From Trichosphaerium sp. ATCC 40318 (taxonomy: Eukaryota > Discosea > Flabellinia > Trichosidae), in contig JALMLS010000173.1 of the NCBI GenBank assembly GCA_038496445.1, positions 80,822-144,821 on the forward strand: 64,000 bases of DNA. The letters run 5' to 3'. Each line of letters starts with the position of its first letter. Position 1 is the first letter of the stretch. This document shows positions 1-12,715 of this stretch, one piece after another. Position numbers and translations under genes: made by a program. Under the pieces are notes generated by a model. It saw only the letters and a list, made by a program, of their open reading frames with translations, did not search any database and was not told where the DNA came from.

Positions 1-1
1 A

Positions 2-814
2 GCTAAGAAGAATATAATGGCACAGAAAAGGAAACAAGCTAAATATTATAATGAAAAAAGAAGAGAGATAGATTACGAACTGGGACAAAAAGTTTGGTTA
101 TACGTACCTTATGTCAGAGAAGGAGAAAAGAAAAAATTGACTCAGAAATGGAAAGGACCTTACGAGATATTAGAAAGGATTGGAAGTGTTAACTACCGGC
201 TGGACATACCTAAAGGAAGCAAATTAAACCCTGTAGTTCATGTGGAGAGGATGAAACCTTTCATTGATTCATACCTAAGGCCTACTGAAGATATTGATGT
301 GGACCTAAGAAATATTTATACAGAGACGGCAGAAAGAGGACTTTCAGAATTAGAATCAAGTGAAGATGGAAGTGGAGAATATATACCTGGACCTGTGATG
401 GATGGAACCAAGTCTATGCGAGATGCTAGAACAATAGCTAATAAGATAAGGGAAGAAAGTAACAAACCACAAAGAATGGAAATCGATGGAGAAGAAGAAA
501 ATAATACAAACCTGCGAAGAAGTAAAAGAGGAAATAAAACCACGAGAACGTCAAGGCTAAAAGAACTGATCCAAAGTACCTACAAGGTAATGGAGAAGTT
601 AGGATTGGACAAATCAAAGGAGGCGCTAAAAGATTTATTGGGAATAGGATCAAGATTTATTAGATCAGGCACCAGGAGTAAGGATTTAGAAAATGAGATT
701 TCGTACCAGGCAGGATGTGGTCTTCTACAGTTGAAAGAATGGGTTGGAGAAATGCTGGATAACTTCGATAATGAATTTAAAGAAGAACAACTACTGGCTA
801 TAAGCGACTGGTAA
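2..814 (+). CDS. Ty3/gypsy integrase C-terminal part, cut by window start
   Basis: The reading frame is open from base 2, so the 5' part of this polyprotein lies outside the window. The first ~90 residues show the integrase C-terminal GPY/F module of Ty3/gypsy elements: a basic helix rich in Lys/Tyr, then GQKVWLY, KWKGPYEI, YRLDI and HVERMKPF. The remaining ~160 residues are acidic and charged (RRSKRGNK and similar) with no domain I recognise; such tails occur after the integrase in some chromovirus-like lineages. The sequence is unlike the polyprotein at 47.6-51.6 kb, so it belongs to another element family. The stop is TAA at 812-814. Family assignment is strong; whether the off-window part is intact cannot be judged. 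Confidence 0.85.
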   Translation, partial: AKKNIMAQKRKQAKYYNEKRREIDYELGQKVWLYVPYVREGEKKKLTQKWKGPYEILERIGSVNYRLDIPKGSKLNPVVHVERMKPFIDSYLRPTEDIDVDLRNIYTETAERGLSELESSEDGSGEYIPGPVMDGTKSMRDARTIANKIREESNKPQRMEIDGEEENNTNLRRSKRGNKTTRTSRLKELIQSTYKVMEKLGLDKSKEALKDLLGIGSRFIRSGTRSKDLENEISYQAGCGLLQLKEWVGEMLDNFDNEFKEEQLLAISDW

Positions 815-1017
815 CAAACGCGTTTAAAGAAAAGCGAAGATTTGTAATTTAATTACGTACCGACGCTAAAACAGGATCGAGGATGGTTATTAAGGCTAAA
901 CGATGCGATAAAAATTATTAACGGTTTTGATTACAAAAATACAGACTATAAACGTACCTGGATCAAAGGAGATGATTTATAAGACGAGGGCGTCTTATCT
1001 GGGGTCCCTGGGAGATA

Positions 1018-1289
1018 TGTAACAGCGGTCAAACCAATTAAATAAATAAATCACGTGGACTTACAATAAGACGACTTGTTATCTTTATCCCTAACCGACC
1101 TTTTAACATAATTAGTGCTTTATAAGTAAACAAAGGACGAAAGTTTGACAAAAAAAAGTTGAACTAAGAACAGAAAATAAACAGACAAACACAAACAATT
1201 GGTTCTTTTTGTCCATGGAAAAGAGTGTGGAACTAAATACTAATAAATAGTACAGCAGTTTTTCTTACACCAACAATTGAATTACTCAC
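1018..1289 (+). repeat. Possible 3' LTR of the truncated Ty3/gypsy element
   Basis: A purine-leaning tract with a G run ends at 1017 and is followed by TGTAACAG, the usual way a polypurine tract meets the TG start of an LTR. The 3' boundary is not visible because the 5' LTR lies outside the window; 1289 is only the last base before the next possible gene. The sequence between 815 and 1017 is a non-coding tail of the element. Confidence 0.3.
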
Positions 1290-1627
1290 ATGCACTTAGA
1301 GTTGGAGCCAGAAATCGATATCAATTCGCAGCTCAGTGAAAGCTTGGATTCACCACATCTAAAAGAAAAAGTAAAAGAGTTTTATGAAGACAAAGAATTT
1401 CAAGTGCGTGAAACAGCCCATATGCCACCCCACCTTACTTAAATTTGTAGACGGCATTAAAATCGTTCTCAGAAATGAAGGAGGTGTCTGTCGTTTTCAA
1501 AAATATGTTTTCTGGGACTTCCCCGTTTGCTATTGTACATGAAATGTCTAGGGATTTCACTTTTGTTAAAACAAATATAAACTGTTATGGGTTTATTAAC
1601 TCACGTGGGTTTGAAACGGTGGGTTGA
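1290..1627 (+). CDS. Possible small two-exon gene, unknown function
   Basis: An ATG at 1290 opens a 38-codon exon ending in GAATTTCAA at 1403. A 47-nt GT...AG interval (1404-1450) is followed by an in-frame exon to TGA at 1625-1627, giving about 96 residues. The product is acidic at the N terminus (LELEPEIDINSQ), then has a lysine/glutamate helix. I recognise no domain. Without splicing the frame stops after 50 codons. Intron size and ends match confirmed introns nearby, but there is no homology support, so this may be chance. Confidence 0.3.
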
Positions 1628-2030
1628 GGCAGATCGTGTTTAAATAAGTGAGACAGAAATATCATCTGTCAGATCGGGCAGAGAAATTGGATTTTTTGCG
1701 ACTAAGTCCATAGGCATGTGCAAATACAAGCTAAAAAAAAGAGATTATTGATATCTTGTTGTCAATAATCTGAGGAAAACCTAGCAGTTAGCGGACCAGC
1801 AACAACATAGTCGTATATAGACAGGGTATATAACGTGGACAGTGTTTGCCCTAAACTTGTACAACCAAGTAACCAGAATGTAGAAGCCCAACACGCTTGT
1901 TAAAGGTTTATTTGATAGATATATGTGTACGAGGTGCACACAGAGAGTTAGTTCAGTGTGTCCACATGTCGTTCATCACAGAAAGAAAAGTACAGCCGTA
2001 AGTTTTTTATTATGTTACAAAACGTTTTGA
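1628..2030. other. Intergenic, nothing recognised
   Basis: About 400 bases between the possible small gene and the 3' end of the metallophosphoesterase gene. No open frame with coding character, no RNA gene and no clear repeat seen. Confidence 0.5.
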
Positions 2031-3242
2031 TTAAGATTCACCTGTTAGCTGTATAATCGTTAACTCAGGCGGACAGAACAACCTTAAAGGAGGATGAGTG
2101 GCAATTCCTCTACTAGTATATATAAACATATCGTTCCCATCAGGACGTGTAAGCTTATTCAACCCTGAAGCTAATTCCCAGTGCTTTATCTTTCCTGGGT
2201 TGTTCCAAGGTATCATTCTTCTAAGTGTTGTTGGCAGTTGCCTGTGTGCTCTCGTTATAATAGGTACTAGTGGACCAATACTATTAATGATGTAAAAACG
2301 TGATATAGCTACTTATAGGTGTACGTTGGCAAACAGATTTGTCCGCCATGAGTGTGTCCACACAACATGAGGTCGATGCTCCATTTAGAATTAATATCAG
2401 GTGCGCTGTCTTCATGCAACAACTAGTTAGTGCTTGATACTTCGGCGTTTAAATAAACGTACCTGGAGCATGTGATAGAAGTATAGTAGCGTGTGTTTTT
2501 TTCACAGAGTCCAAGTCTTTGAGAGCAACTTCTGGTTTAAAATCTCTAAAGTCTCCTACTCCTAAAGGAAAGTCAGAACGAAATGTACTTCTGGCTAATT
2601 ACTAAGTACCAAAAAGAACCAAGTTAGTATCAGGTATAGGCACAACACTCTTGTTCATGAGTACGTGTATTCCTATATCAGTCAACGCCTTAATTATTCG
2701 CTCAGTGCCTTGTCTATTCTCTAAACAACAGTCAATACATTTGATAATAACAAACCGCAGCACTAATACCACGTGATGAAAATCCTATTTGATGGCATTT
2801 TCTGTAAGCGTACCTTTATAGTCATGGTTTCCTAATACAGCATACACGCCATGTTTCGCTTTAAACTTGCTTAAAAATAACTCACAAAATTCATGAATAG
2901 GTTCAGACCTGCGTTCAACATAGTCACCTAACCCATAAATAAGTTTAGGCACGTGACCTTAGAATAAAACTTATTAAGATACGTACCTGTTAAGACAATG
3001 ATGTCAGGGTCCTGAGCGTTTGTCTGAGTGATGAGTTGGCGTAGTAGAGCGTGTCTCACCCTTGTTGGAAAAGGCCATTTATCATAGTGAAAATCTGTCA
3101 AATGAACCATCTTTACAGGTTTGTTTAGGTTAGGTACGCTTATAGATACGTTCTCTGTGCTTAAGCGTGATGGAAAAACGAGCTGTATCAGATAAACAAT
3201 GAATTCAAAGCATTGAAGCCATATAATCGTAGTTGTACGCAT
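2031..3242 (-). CDS. Membrane-anchored metallophosphoesterase (YkuE-like), six exons
   Basis: Calcineurin-like metallophosphoesterase of about 284 residues, expected to hydrolyse a phosphoester with a bimetal centre. Six exons join with consistent phase: 2987-3242, 2814-2927, 2610-2720, 2463-2561, 2325-2409 and 2031-2220 (minus strand). The metal-ligand motifs appear in order: LTDFHYD, LTGDYVERR, GNHDY, LSHAPD and GHTHGGQ, followed by the family's usual C-terminal pattern (YTSRGIA, PPLRLFCPPELT). An N-terminal hydrophobic stretch (residues ~5-24) suggests a membrane anchor, as in bacterial and protist relatives. No key residue is missing and length matches the family. Four of the five introns begin GTAC and the first contains CACGTG. 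Exact substrate is unknown. Confidence 0.88.
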
Positions 3243-4860
3243 TTTTACGCTGCCAGCTCCTAAATTGGCTGTTTGCTTGTTATCGATATTCGTTGGGTAT
3301 CCCAGGCGCTTGTAACGGAGAAATAAATGAACCGGTGCGGTTGTGGAAGTGTAGATGCTTACTGGACATGGTTTTAAGTTAATCCAGGCTTAATTGTACA
3401 GTCAGCTTTACATTGAAACGTTCACAACATTAAATGAAGCGCTATAGTATTTAAAACTTCTAGATGTAGAATCTGCATATAGCTTTGGTTCACAGTGTAT
3501 TAAACAACAGGATTTTTATTAAAGAGTAGGAGTCTAGGAGGTGCAATGGTAAAAAAAAATTCTTGTTACGTTAACATAATATTAGGCACGTGACCTGTTA
3601 CTTCGCCGACTGACTTCAGGCTACGGTGAACGTAGTTTTATTGGTGATTGTTTTTAAAGGTTCTTTAGCCACTGTCCTAACGTTCATATGATGCTATATT
3701 AGCAAGCTCGTTATGGAATCTGAATGAATTAGCAGCTTGTCCATGGAAATGAGGCTTGTTGTTATCAATGAAAGCCAAAACATCACTCCGCTAAATCTAT
3801 TATTGTAGCTGCATTGCATGAACTGTGGGTGTGAAATGTTGTCCTAAGATAAGTCAGCGATATGATCTTCAAGCTGTTTTCATCAACATACCGCCGCTGG
3901 AAGGAGCCTCCAATGAGTGTCGGTTTACAAAATAGATAAAAGCGTGGCGGCATTTAATTTCTGTCTTCGCACCTGCTGTCATTTCCATGGGTTATTCAAC
4001 GACTGACCGCTGTACCTCACATTGCAGTGAGCTCAACAGTGAAATTACCTTAAGCACATGTTAAGTCACTGATTTAACAAGATGCACATCAACATTGACG
4101 ACACATACCTCACGCGGAGGTACATAAACAACACAACACCAAAACAAAAGCCTAAACTGAAAACCAGGTTGTTTGTCGTGTTTTTAAACTAAATTGCCTA
4201 ACATTATCTTTGAAGCTATCTTGTCTAAACGGTGACAAAGGTATACATATCATTCGCTCGTCAAAAAAAACACGTGTCAATCGTAGTGCCACGAAAAGGT
4301 TTTTAATTTCTTGTGGGGTTTTGCGCTACTTTCGTGGAAACACTAAGTCTTTACCTTGCTCAATTTCTGAGGAATCGAAAGGTGAGTGTCTTTGTGGTGT
4401 ATTTTGAAGAAACTATTAGTAAGGCTCCTAATCACGTTTCGCCAAGTACGATTTGACCTGAAATGACAATAATACTATAGGTTCTAAGTACGCATAGTTG
4501 GTGTTACGTAAGCACCAAGACCATAACTAAATAGAAGATTACGTGAAAAAGTATTTCTTCTGCAGTTTTTGCCAAGTGTCCGAACCTCCATTAATGCTAT
4601 TTTATTTTACCGATTTGAATCACGTGTGCCTTTCCTTTTTGGCATGTAAGCGTAGAAATACATCCATTTCATGTTGACTCCCAAAGCTGTTGAAAAGGCC
4701 AAAGAGTTCAATATTTTAAGCCACATGTAATCTTGATATTCTCGCTAACTCTTGTTCAGGAATCAGATCAAAGAGTAGATGTGCTCGTTATTGGATCTTC
4801 CATGTGAACTTCATTAAAAGTACATTTGTACTTTTAATTGTGAAGCATTCACAAAGTTTC
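3243..4860. other. Intergenic, 1.6 kb
   Basis: No supported gene. A 65-codon open frame on the plus strand (4210-4407) ends at a GT-like donor and could be a lone exon or relic linked to the YwqK relic downstream, but nothing confirms it. CACGTG occurs at about 3588, 4271 and 4620. Confidence 0.4.
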
Positions 4861-4879
4861 ATACACTATCAAAGACAAC

Positions 4880-5522
4880 TGCAACGAATACGCATATGGC
4901 GAGCTAAATGGTGAATTCATATGGCAAACGGAAACCTTAGAACTAGCCACGTACAACAATGGTGAACTGAATGGAGAAGTAAAAGAATGGCATGACAATG
5001 GACAACTTAAATTAATCAACAACTGGCTTGATAATAAGCGTCAAGGTGAATGCATAAAATGGTATGTAAACGGGAATCTTAAGGAAAAGCCTCTTGGCTT
5101 GATAACAAACTACATGGCGAATGCATTGTATGGTATGAAATGGGAATCTTAAGTCACAATGCTTAATCTGACTAACCAACGTGGTGAATTCATTGTATGG
5201 TATGAAAATGGTAACCTTCACCAACAAAGCACTTATCAATGGTAAAATGGATGTAACGTTGAAACAGTGGTATGAGAATGGACAACTTGAGTTACAAGGC
5301 ATGTTTGTTGATGGTAAAGAAGGAGAAATGAAAGCATGGTATGACAATGGACAACTTATATTTGAGAGTATTTGGGCTTCTGGTGAACAAGTAGGAGAGA
5401 TTAAACGATGGAATAAGAACGGAAAACCGAGAGAAGAAGTGAACAAAGAGATGCAGAAGTGGTTTGGTACTTTTCTTCTTCCACCAGCAACCACAACAGA
5501 AAGGACAAAGCAACATAACTGA
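4880..5522 (+). pseudogene. Frame-broken YwqK-type repeat protein relic
   Basis: All three forward frames in turn carry the same repeat, built on GE-x-K/I-x-W-Y/H-x-N-G-Q/N-L (for example EWHDNGQLKL, KWYVNGNLKE, VWYENGNLH, QWYENGQLEL, AWYDNGQLIF, RWNKNGKPRE). These are YwqK/MORN-like hairpin repeats of about 23-24 residues. The frame must change several times between 5080 and 5240 to follow the repeats, so the copy is broken; only the last third (5181-5522) is continuous. A short DLPCELH stretch upstream near 4800 resembles the F-box start of the intact paralogue at 62.3-63.0 kb. Interpretation as a decayed F-box/YwqK gene is inference. Confidence 0.7.
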
Positions 5523-5951
5523 TAAGACCTTTACCACTGTTTGTGTAGCCTATAAAGATGAAATAGTTCACTTACTGGACTGGAAACAAGAAATACCAGT
5601 GTGTTCTGCAACAAGGCAATTAAATAATCTAGTCATAGTTTAGAAAATCTAGTCAGTACGATACATGATAGCAATCTGCTAGATTAAGCCTTGTTTTCTC
5701 GGGTTTTAGCTCAGCCCGAATGAGACAGTTGTTGGTTAATGATATATACTTACATGATATACATACTAGTGTTTTTAGTGTTACAGTTGAGAATAAGTGG
5801 CATAGCTCTTAACAGAGGAAATGAGTAGACGAAAATAATTCAACAGTAAGCCACGTGTTTTGTTTGTAAAATATTTTATTTATAAATAGGCAGGAACGAG
5901 TCGCATTCGATTTACCAAGGTATATGATCAGTAACAGGAGCACATCGTTGG
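5523..5951. other. Intergenic
   Basis: About 430 bases between the YwqK relic and the 3' end of the G8 gene. Contains a short GC-containing hairpin-like stretch near 5697-5725 and a CACGTG at about 5852. No gene seen. Confidence 0.4.
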
Positions 5952-8900
5952 TTACCACTGCAGGTAGCTGTGACTATACACTTGTAACCCCAAGTAGCCC
6001 TTAAAACGAATATTAGGAAACGAACTTTTAACATCGGTTGAAAAAAGAACGCACTCAAGGAGCTCAACGCCACCTCTTCTGAATACTGTAGATTCATCTG
6101 GGTAAGTACTATCTTCCATATATCTTAATAATAGACTCGATTTAGATGTATCATAATAATACACCAAAGAGTCTGTCATGTCCCAGACCTTTAACAGTTT
6201 AGTCAAAAACAATCAATAAACAACCTTTTTTTTCTGGCAGTTCCTAAAGACACGTACCTCTTGTGCTGATGAAACTTCAGTGATTGGTACATTATTACCC
6301 CATCTATCACATGATACAGTTACAGTAGTACCTGGTGGGTACTCAACACTATTTACAAGACCCTTATCATTAGAACGATGGAAAACTTGTCCAGTAAAGT
6401 GCAGGACTTTCGGTGTCCCATCTTTGTACCACAAATGCCATCCAATGCCGTGCTCTAGAGGACCAGCAACACCTATTAAATACGTTAATTATATGGACAG
6501 GAGTTTGTAAACTTGTTTTAATAAGTAACAAAATACCTGTGTTAGGAGTAATCACTACACTTCTTGGTGTGTTTATTTTTGGTCCAAAAAGTGTTGTTTT
6601 TCCAATATGATACTTAGTCCCTATTAGTGAGTTTTGAGATTCAATACAAAGCCGCGGTTGTAGAAGAAATAAAAAACTGTGAAAAGAAGAAGACAACGGC
6701 GAATGTTTGGCCAGATTAATTGTTTTCAGAGAAAAAAGTGATAAAATAACTTTTTAACCACTGGTTGCTTCGGTCGCTTCTGCTACCATTCTCTTTGTTT
6801 TAAATACCTTCGTCACCGCGCTCGTCTATGACTTGAAAGCTTCCATATAGCCCTGGAGACGAAATATCCATGTAGCCAACTCGTCTTACATCAGAGCTAT
6901 CCTCACAATACCATAACTTTAAAACAGTATGGAAAGTACAATCATCTCCAAAGTTCCACCAATCATTGGTGAATCCTGAAGATGTGCCCCATATAGTACG
7001 CTTATAAAATGATTAATTTACTGAAAAGATGGCAATGAATACGTACAACACCGTTACCAATGACAGTACCATCAAAGTCAACGAGATTCCAAAAACGCCA
7101 AGAACCTGTGTTTCTCTGTTCTGTAACCCTTGGATGTACACGATATTGTACAGGTATGTTATCGAACTGCATGTTAATCTGTGCACTGATACCCTAATAT
7201 TTATATCAATAAAAAGAATACAGAAATCAACACAAGCGCAGCTGGCAGCACAACAATAAAAAAGCATATTTTAGCTCGAACAAAATGAAAAAAATAACTT
7301 GCCTGCGGTTTAAAAAAGTCACTATGTGTAAGGGTATCGATAACATATCCAACTACATCTGGTTTCCTATTAACAAAATATAAGTAATTGTTTTAAGAGC
7401 ACATAATGTGGCACAAGGAAGATACTGTTTGAACAGCAAAAAAGAAAGCAGAAAAAAGCAGAAGAAAAAAAGATGCTTTCGGCATGTACCTTGGATTCAC
7501 GCCATAATTCTTTACAAGAACGTCAACTAGTATGACAGAAGAAAAAGTATCATAGTACTGAAAACCAAGATTAGTTTTAGCCCATTCACTATAAACAGCA
7601 GCATTGACATTATCTGTATACTGCTGTAAAATAACATGTTGCATAAGACCTGCACCAAATAACGTAGCAGCTAAAAAGATACTCATCAGTACACGTTCCA
7701 AGCATATACACAAATAAAATGGATGATAATAAAGCAAGACAAGCCATAATAGAGGTTGCTGCTCCCAACTCAAACCGAAAACAGAAAAAAACTGTTTGTG
7801 AAGAGGCAAAAAAAAAAGTACTCCGTACATCGTTCAACATCGTATACTTCATAATTGGTAACCTCAGGCTTATGTCCCCAATGGTTAATACCAACACGAC
7901 TAGCCCAAACTCTTGTATTATTAAAATACATTGATACAGTCTCGCCATTCAAATCCTTTGATATTCTCTCATGACGACCAGTATCATACTTTAATGTATC
8001 TGAAACTTGTGATGTATATTCTAGTTTACCTCCAACATATATACAAGCACCAAGGTCCCAGTATAACCCACCAGAGTGACACTCATTACCATCAAATAAT
8101 TTTAAAGGTCTCTCTGATGGTACAACCGGAGAATTCCTGTGGTTTCCGATTGGTTTTGCAAAATTAGGAAAAGTGAAACCTGCAAAACCACCAGAAGCTG
8201 TGTTACCGATTATTGTATTCCAAGCATTTGGAATATAAAAGGCTGAAGCTACACAGTCTGCTGGTTGTATACGGTTTATATTACCAGTTATTACTGCACC
8301 ACCTTGTCCTGCTCCAAGGTTTATTTCTCCTTGAGATTCCTATGACATAAAGTAAGGAAAGAAGTGCCAAGGGATTTTTTTGGTTTTTTCGAGAATTTCA
8401 AAGACGTCAAGAAAGAAATACTTATTGCTTCCAAAATATAATAATATAGTGCTAGTACGATTGGATTAAAGATAGTTGTGCTTAATATTTATCGCTTTTC
8501 CAAATAGTTCAAGTTTCAAGCGGTGTAGTTTCGGATTTTTGGAAATGTTATGTATAAGAAAACGTACAGGTGGATTTATGAGACGTATGAAAGCGCCCAT
8601 GTTGTATGATAGCGTATTATTCTCTTCTACACCATCTTCAAGGTAGTAACAATGTCCATATGTATCATAAGCAACATTTTCAGTTACCAATACATTATGG
8701 GAGCCTTACAAAAGATATTAGAAGTATACTAAAAAGAAATAATAAAAAAAATTATCTCACCATGCAAGGTCATACACCTAAAGTACGAGAAAGTAATAGC
8801 GTTATCAGAGAAGAAACTATTCTCGGTCTGACCAGCTAAATGCCTAATTAAAAGGGTGAGTAACAGAAGAATGAACTTAGAAAAACTAGAAAAACTTACA

Positions 8901-11900
8901 TGTGGAATGGGTATCTTCCCAAGTGATTCAACTGACCCATACGAATAGTTCTTACACCTGATATACGCGCTTCATTACTCACTAATACGTGACCACCATA
9001 TTGATCATCATGAGTGGAATTATGAGTCTGTAGTACGATCTGTCTAGAGAGAAGGCCGACCTAATATTTTGTTTAATTTCTTGACAGCTTGTCTTCCAAG
9101 AAAAACCACAGTCAACTAATTTGACACTAACGTACCTCGGCCTGATACTCTACACCAGCGTAGTGATAGAAAGATAATGGTTTATCAATGACTAGCTTAT
9201 TGTCTATCACTGAAACTATAGTTCTTACTTCGTTCTCATGATGTTGTTCTCTATCAATATATATTGACGTTACAAATACTATTTCTTGGCCAACTTCCCA
9301 GTTAACATTATCTCTAAGTAGAATCTTTGTGTCTCCTGGATAAACTAGAAAAGATGTCAGAATAGAAGTCTAAGAAGCAAAAGAACTAGAAATTTACAAA
9401 AGATAAGCGAGTTTTCAAAGAACATCACGTTTAAACCACGTGTGCACTTGTAGTAGTTCCCTCAAGGCGAGGCAAAAGAGATATGATAAATGAGTTAAAT
9501 TGAGGAGTTATGCAAAGGGGTTAGTTAAGTGAGTTTTTTTTCTTTGCTGATTTTTTTGCGTAAAAGTTGTAGAAGGCTGAGTGTTTACTATTAAAAAAAG
9601 GTACGTACCTGTACGTCCAAGACGAGTCCAAGTAGGATAATATCTCTTTCCATGAATATCAAGTTCACCGTCACCAAACACAGCAATACCTTTACTAAAC
9701 AGGGAGTTATTAAGAAAACTGACTGTTTTGCTAAGAAAAAAAACGAAAAGATCTTGTCTAGTATGCTCGTCTTCAGCGTACGTTATTGTATCCTGCTCAA
9801 ATTCTGATGATGGTTTTGCGCCATGGAAGATAATATTGATTTTTGACTCAAGCCTGCAAGTAGGACTACCAATCCTAAGGCGACCATATACAATTACTTT
9901 CTTAACATCAAGTTGAATTGGTTCATCTTTGAATATAAGTTCAGAAGTTTCTGGTACTGTAATAGACACGTATTGTTCTCCAGGAACGAAAGTATTTCCA
10001 TTAACAAGAACCTGAAGTAGGAGAAGAAAAATCAATAAGAAACTCCTGTTGAGTTATAGCCCTTAAAAAGAAAAGGACTTACTTTGGCGTTCTGTGGTAG
10101 TGTGATTTCTTGATTAAACGTTGGTACACTACCACCCCAAGTGGATGAATCTTGCCACAAACTAAGTCCAGATTCATCATGAGGACAATTTGATTGTTGG
10201 AAATCAGAAGCAGGAGGTTGAGGTCTAGACACAAAGTTAATAAAAAACATAAACAAGTTTATCAAAAAAAATACTTACGCCGTTCTCCTTTCAATACGTC
10301 TCTCATATAATGGTAGTAAATTAGTAATATAAGGCGTCTCTGGTGTTATGATATGCATATTCCTCATGACAAACTTTGTATTTTGAATGACAGCAGGTGA
10401 AGACATAATAAGTCCAAAATAAGAAAGACCAGTATCTTTTGCTAAAGTAAACTTCAAAGTCTTTGTTTCCCACTCTTCATTGCTATGGTTACCTGGTACA
10501 GTACCAAGAACTATGAACTAAGTTAGACCATTGTATAACTAATGCGTAGTACCTGTTTCGAACCAAATATCTGACTTTGAAACGTACATCTCGTAATCAT
10601 AAATAGGTTCAAAAGCGGTTGATTTTCTCAAGAAGAAAGTAACATTATTGATGTGTGAATGCTTCACGAGCAAGATCAATACCTTTGTAGGTATCATGCT
10701 AAACCGTAAAATTAGTTAATTTTGAAAACAAAAAAGGTGATAAAAATAGGATTAGACTCTGTACCTTTTGCACATACGTTGCTGCCTCATTATAAGCAGT
10801 ATTTTCGAAATTGATAAGTACATCACCATCTTGTTCACTCTCAACAGCAGTACCCATCTGTGACTGCCAAGGAAATCCAGATATTGGCATTACTTGACTT
10901 GGTTGAACACCATCAATCACTGGAGCTTCAGTTGGAGGAGCCATGGTTGGAGGCGGACTGGTAGTTGGTGAATTCGTTGATGAAGCCGTAGGTGGGTCGG
11001 TGGCAAGTCGCTCTAAGGACAGGACTGCGTCATCAATATAAAAGTTAACTCCTTTAAAAAAGCTGAGTTAGCGGAGCAATACAAAAAGAGCCAAAATCCG
11101 GTACCTGCGTTTGGACCTTCAATGAAGATTCGTAGCTCTTTATACTGTTCTACAGGTAACATAATATACTCTCCTGATAGTTTAATCCACTCCATACCAT
11201 TAAAAGTGCCTTCTTGAAGCGAAGGCCATAATGGTTGATCGTCTTGTAGAGTTACTCTAAAAAAACAGTTTCAAAAAAGTAATCTTAACTTTTGAGAACT
11301 ATAAAGCCGTACGCTAAACCTGCTTTGAGTCTATGCATAGCAGGTGCATCAACATGTACGTATACTTCAAACTTAAAAGTATCTCCAGCCGTAGTACCCT
11401 CTGATTTTGCTATAGGCAGCAAATCAAAACCAATACCATGCCAGTAGTCAGAATTCCTATTTTTTCAAAAATCAGCGAGATTTTCAGTTGTTACGAGATT
11501 AATAGCGATGTTTCAACTCAAACGCTGTCAAGCTGTTACGTAATGTAGTAATTCGCTCAGGTAATGTATCTTGAAAGGTACATGATAAAGCCAAAAACAG
11601 ATACTGAGTACAAAACCGGAAGGTGATTTCGTCGCGTTTTTCTCAATTTCTGAACATTAAACAACATCCACAAAGCGTTTATATTGATAGAAATGATACT
11701 TGACGCTAATTCAATAGAATTATTACGTACGCAGGTCGAGTTATTTTGACAGAATAGTCACCACTCCTTGTCATATTCGTAGTTGCCTCTATGTTAGTTG
11801 TAGGAGAACCAATGGCATACCAGCCCGTAATAACGTTGTTTTCAAAGTCTACATAATATTTGAGCTCAAATGACAAAGCATTTAGTTTGACGCGTTGTTA

Positions 11901-12117
11901 CTTCACATTGGGGCAATTGAGCGCGTGTTAACGTACCTCCATTAATTAAATTATTTACACAAGCTGTAGATGTATCTCCTGCGGTACACGTTGTAGTAGT
12001 GGTACCTGTGGGAGAGTTTGAATCTCTCGATAATACAACACCAAGCGTTGTTCCCACAATTACAACAGAAAACACCGCTGCCGCCGCTATGATTATGTAC
12101 CAGTAGCGCGGTGGCAT
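5952..12117 (-). CDS. Type II membrane protein with G8 domain, CEMIP/TMEM2-like
   Basis: A many-exon gene read from MPPRYWY at 12117 leftward, roughly 1,300-1,400 residues. Order seen: a single transmembrane anchor near the N terminus (first exon 11937-12117); a CBM4/9-like jelly-roll (YYVDFENNVITGW, SGDYSVKI, then a Thr/Pro linker at ~10.9 kb); a second jelly-roll-like segment; a G8 domain beginning STWGGSVPTFNQEITLP near 10.1 kb; and a right-handed beta-helix with the family hallmark RCMTLHGSHNVLVTENVAYD...GHCYYLEDGVEENNT near 8.6-8.9 kb. In animals this family includes CEMIP and TMEM2, implicated in hyaluronan turnover; a glycan role on the protist surface is inference. The last exon ends at TAA 5952-5954; a splice variant could run to ~5912. 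Exons in the 5.9-8 kb part are approximate. Confidence 0.8.
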
Positions 12118-12715
12118 TTCAGGACTCTGATGAATTGTAGAACCAATTGACGTTTGTGGACTGTTGATCGAACTTCTCTGTGGACTTACTGGTGATCACC
12201 ATAGCTAGAGTGCCGTAAAATCGCACTGTCGCAGAATTCTGCATGGCAACAACAAAATCGTTGTAAAACATGTAAACCCTTTGCGCGGTGTGTCCTCATT
12301 GGCGACAAACGTATAGGCCTGTAGCTTTTATGAAATTGGTGACGGGTAGACACTACTGCCATAAAGGCTCTGAGGAAGCTCCCCTTGCGTTCCGAAACGT
12401 TGTTAGTGCGGTACCGTGTTACACTAGCGTATCAAAACAAACGCCAATAGTTTAGACATACAAAACAGAGGGATACAGTCTAAAACGCTAAATTCTGGTA
12501 TAAAATGACCGTTTGATAGAAAGAAACGAATTTAGCATGTTGTCGTTATTAGGAGTTTCTGGTTTTAAGTATTAATAGCAACACTAACGTGTTACAATCT
12601 TTCGTAAGTTATTATGTATTCCTTCCGGCCATTTTTGTACGAAAACAGATTTTGTCGTCCTTAACTTCATGAAGTTTGAAAACCAATTTGAATAACGTAT
12701 GTGGCAATAACAAAC
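12118..12715. other. Divergent intergenic region
   Basis: About 600 bases separating two genes transcribed away from each other (G8 protein leftward, beta-helix receptor rightward), so it should hold both promoters. No convincing TATA or palindrome seen. Just upstream of 12117 the G8 frame stays open for ~27 codons without another ATG, so a short extra 5' exon is possible. Confidence 0.4.
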
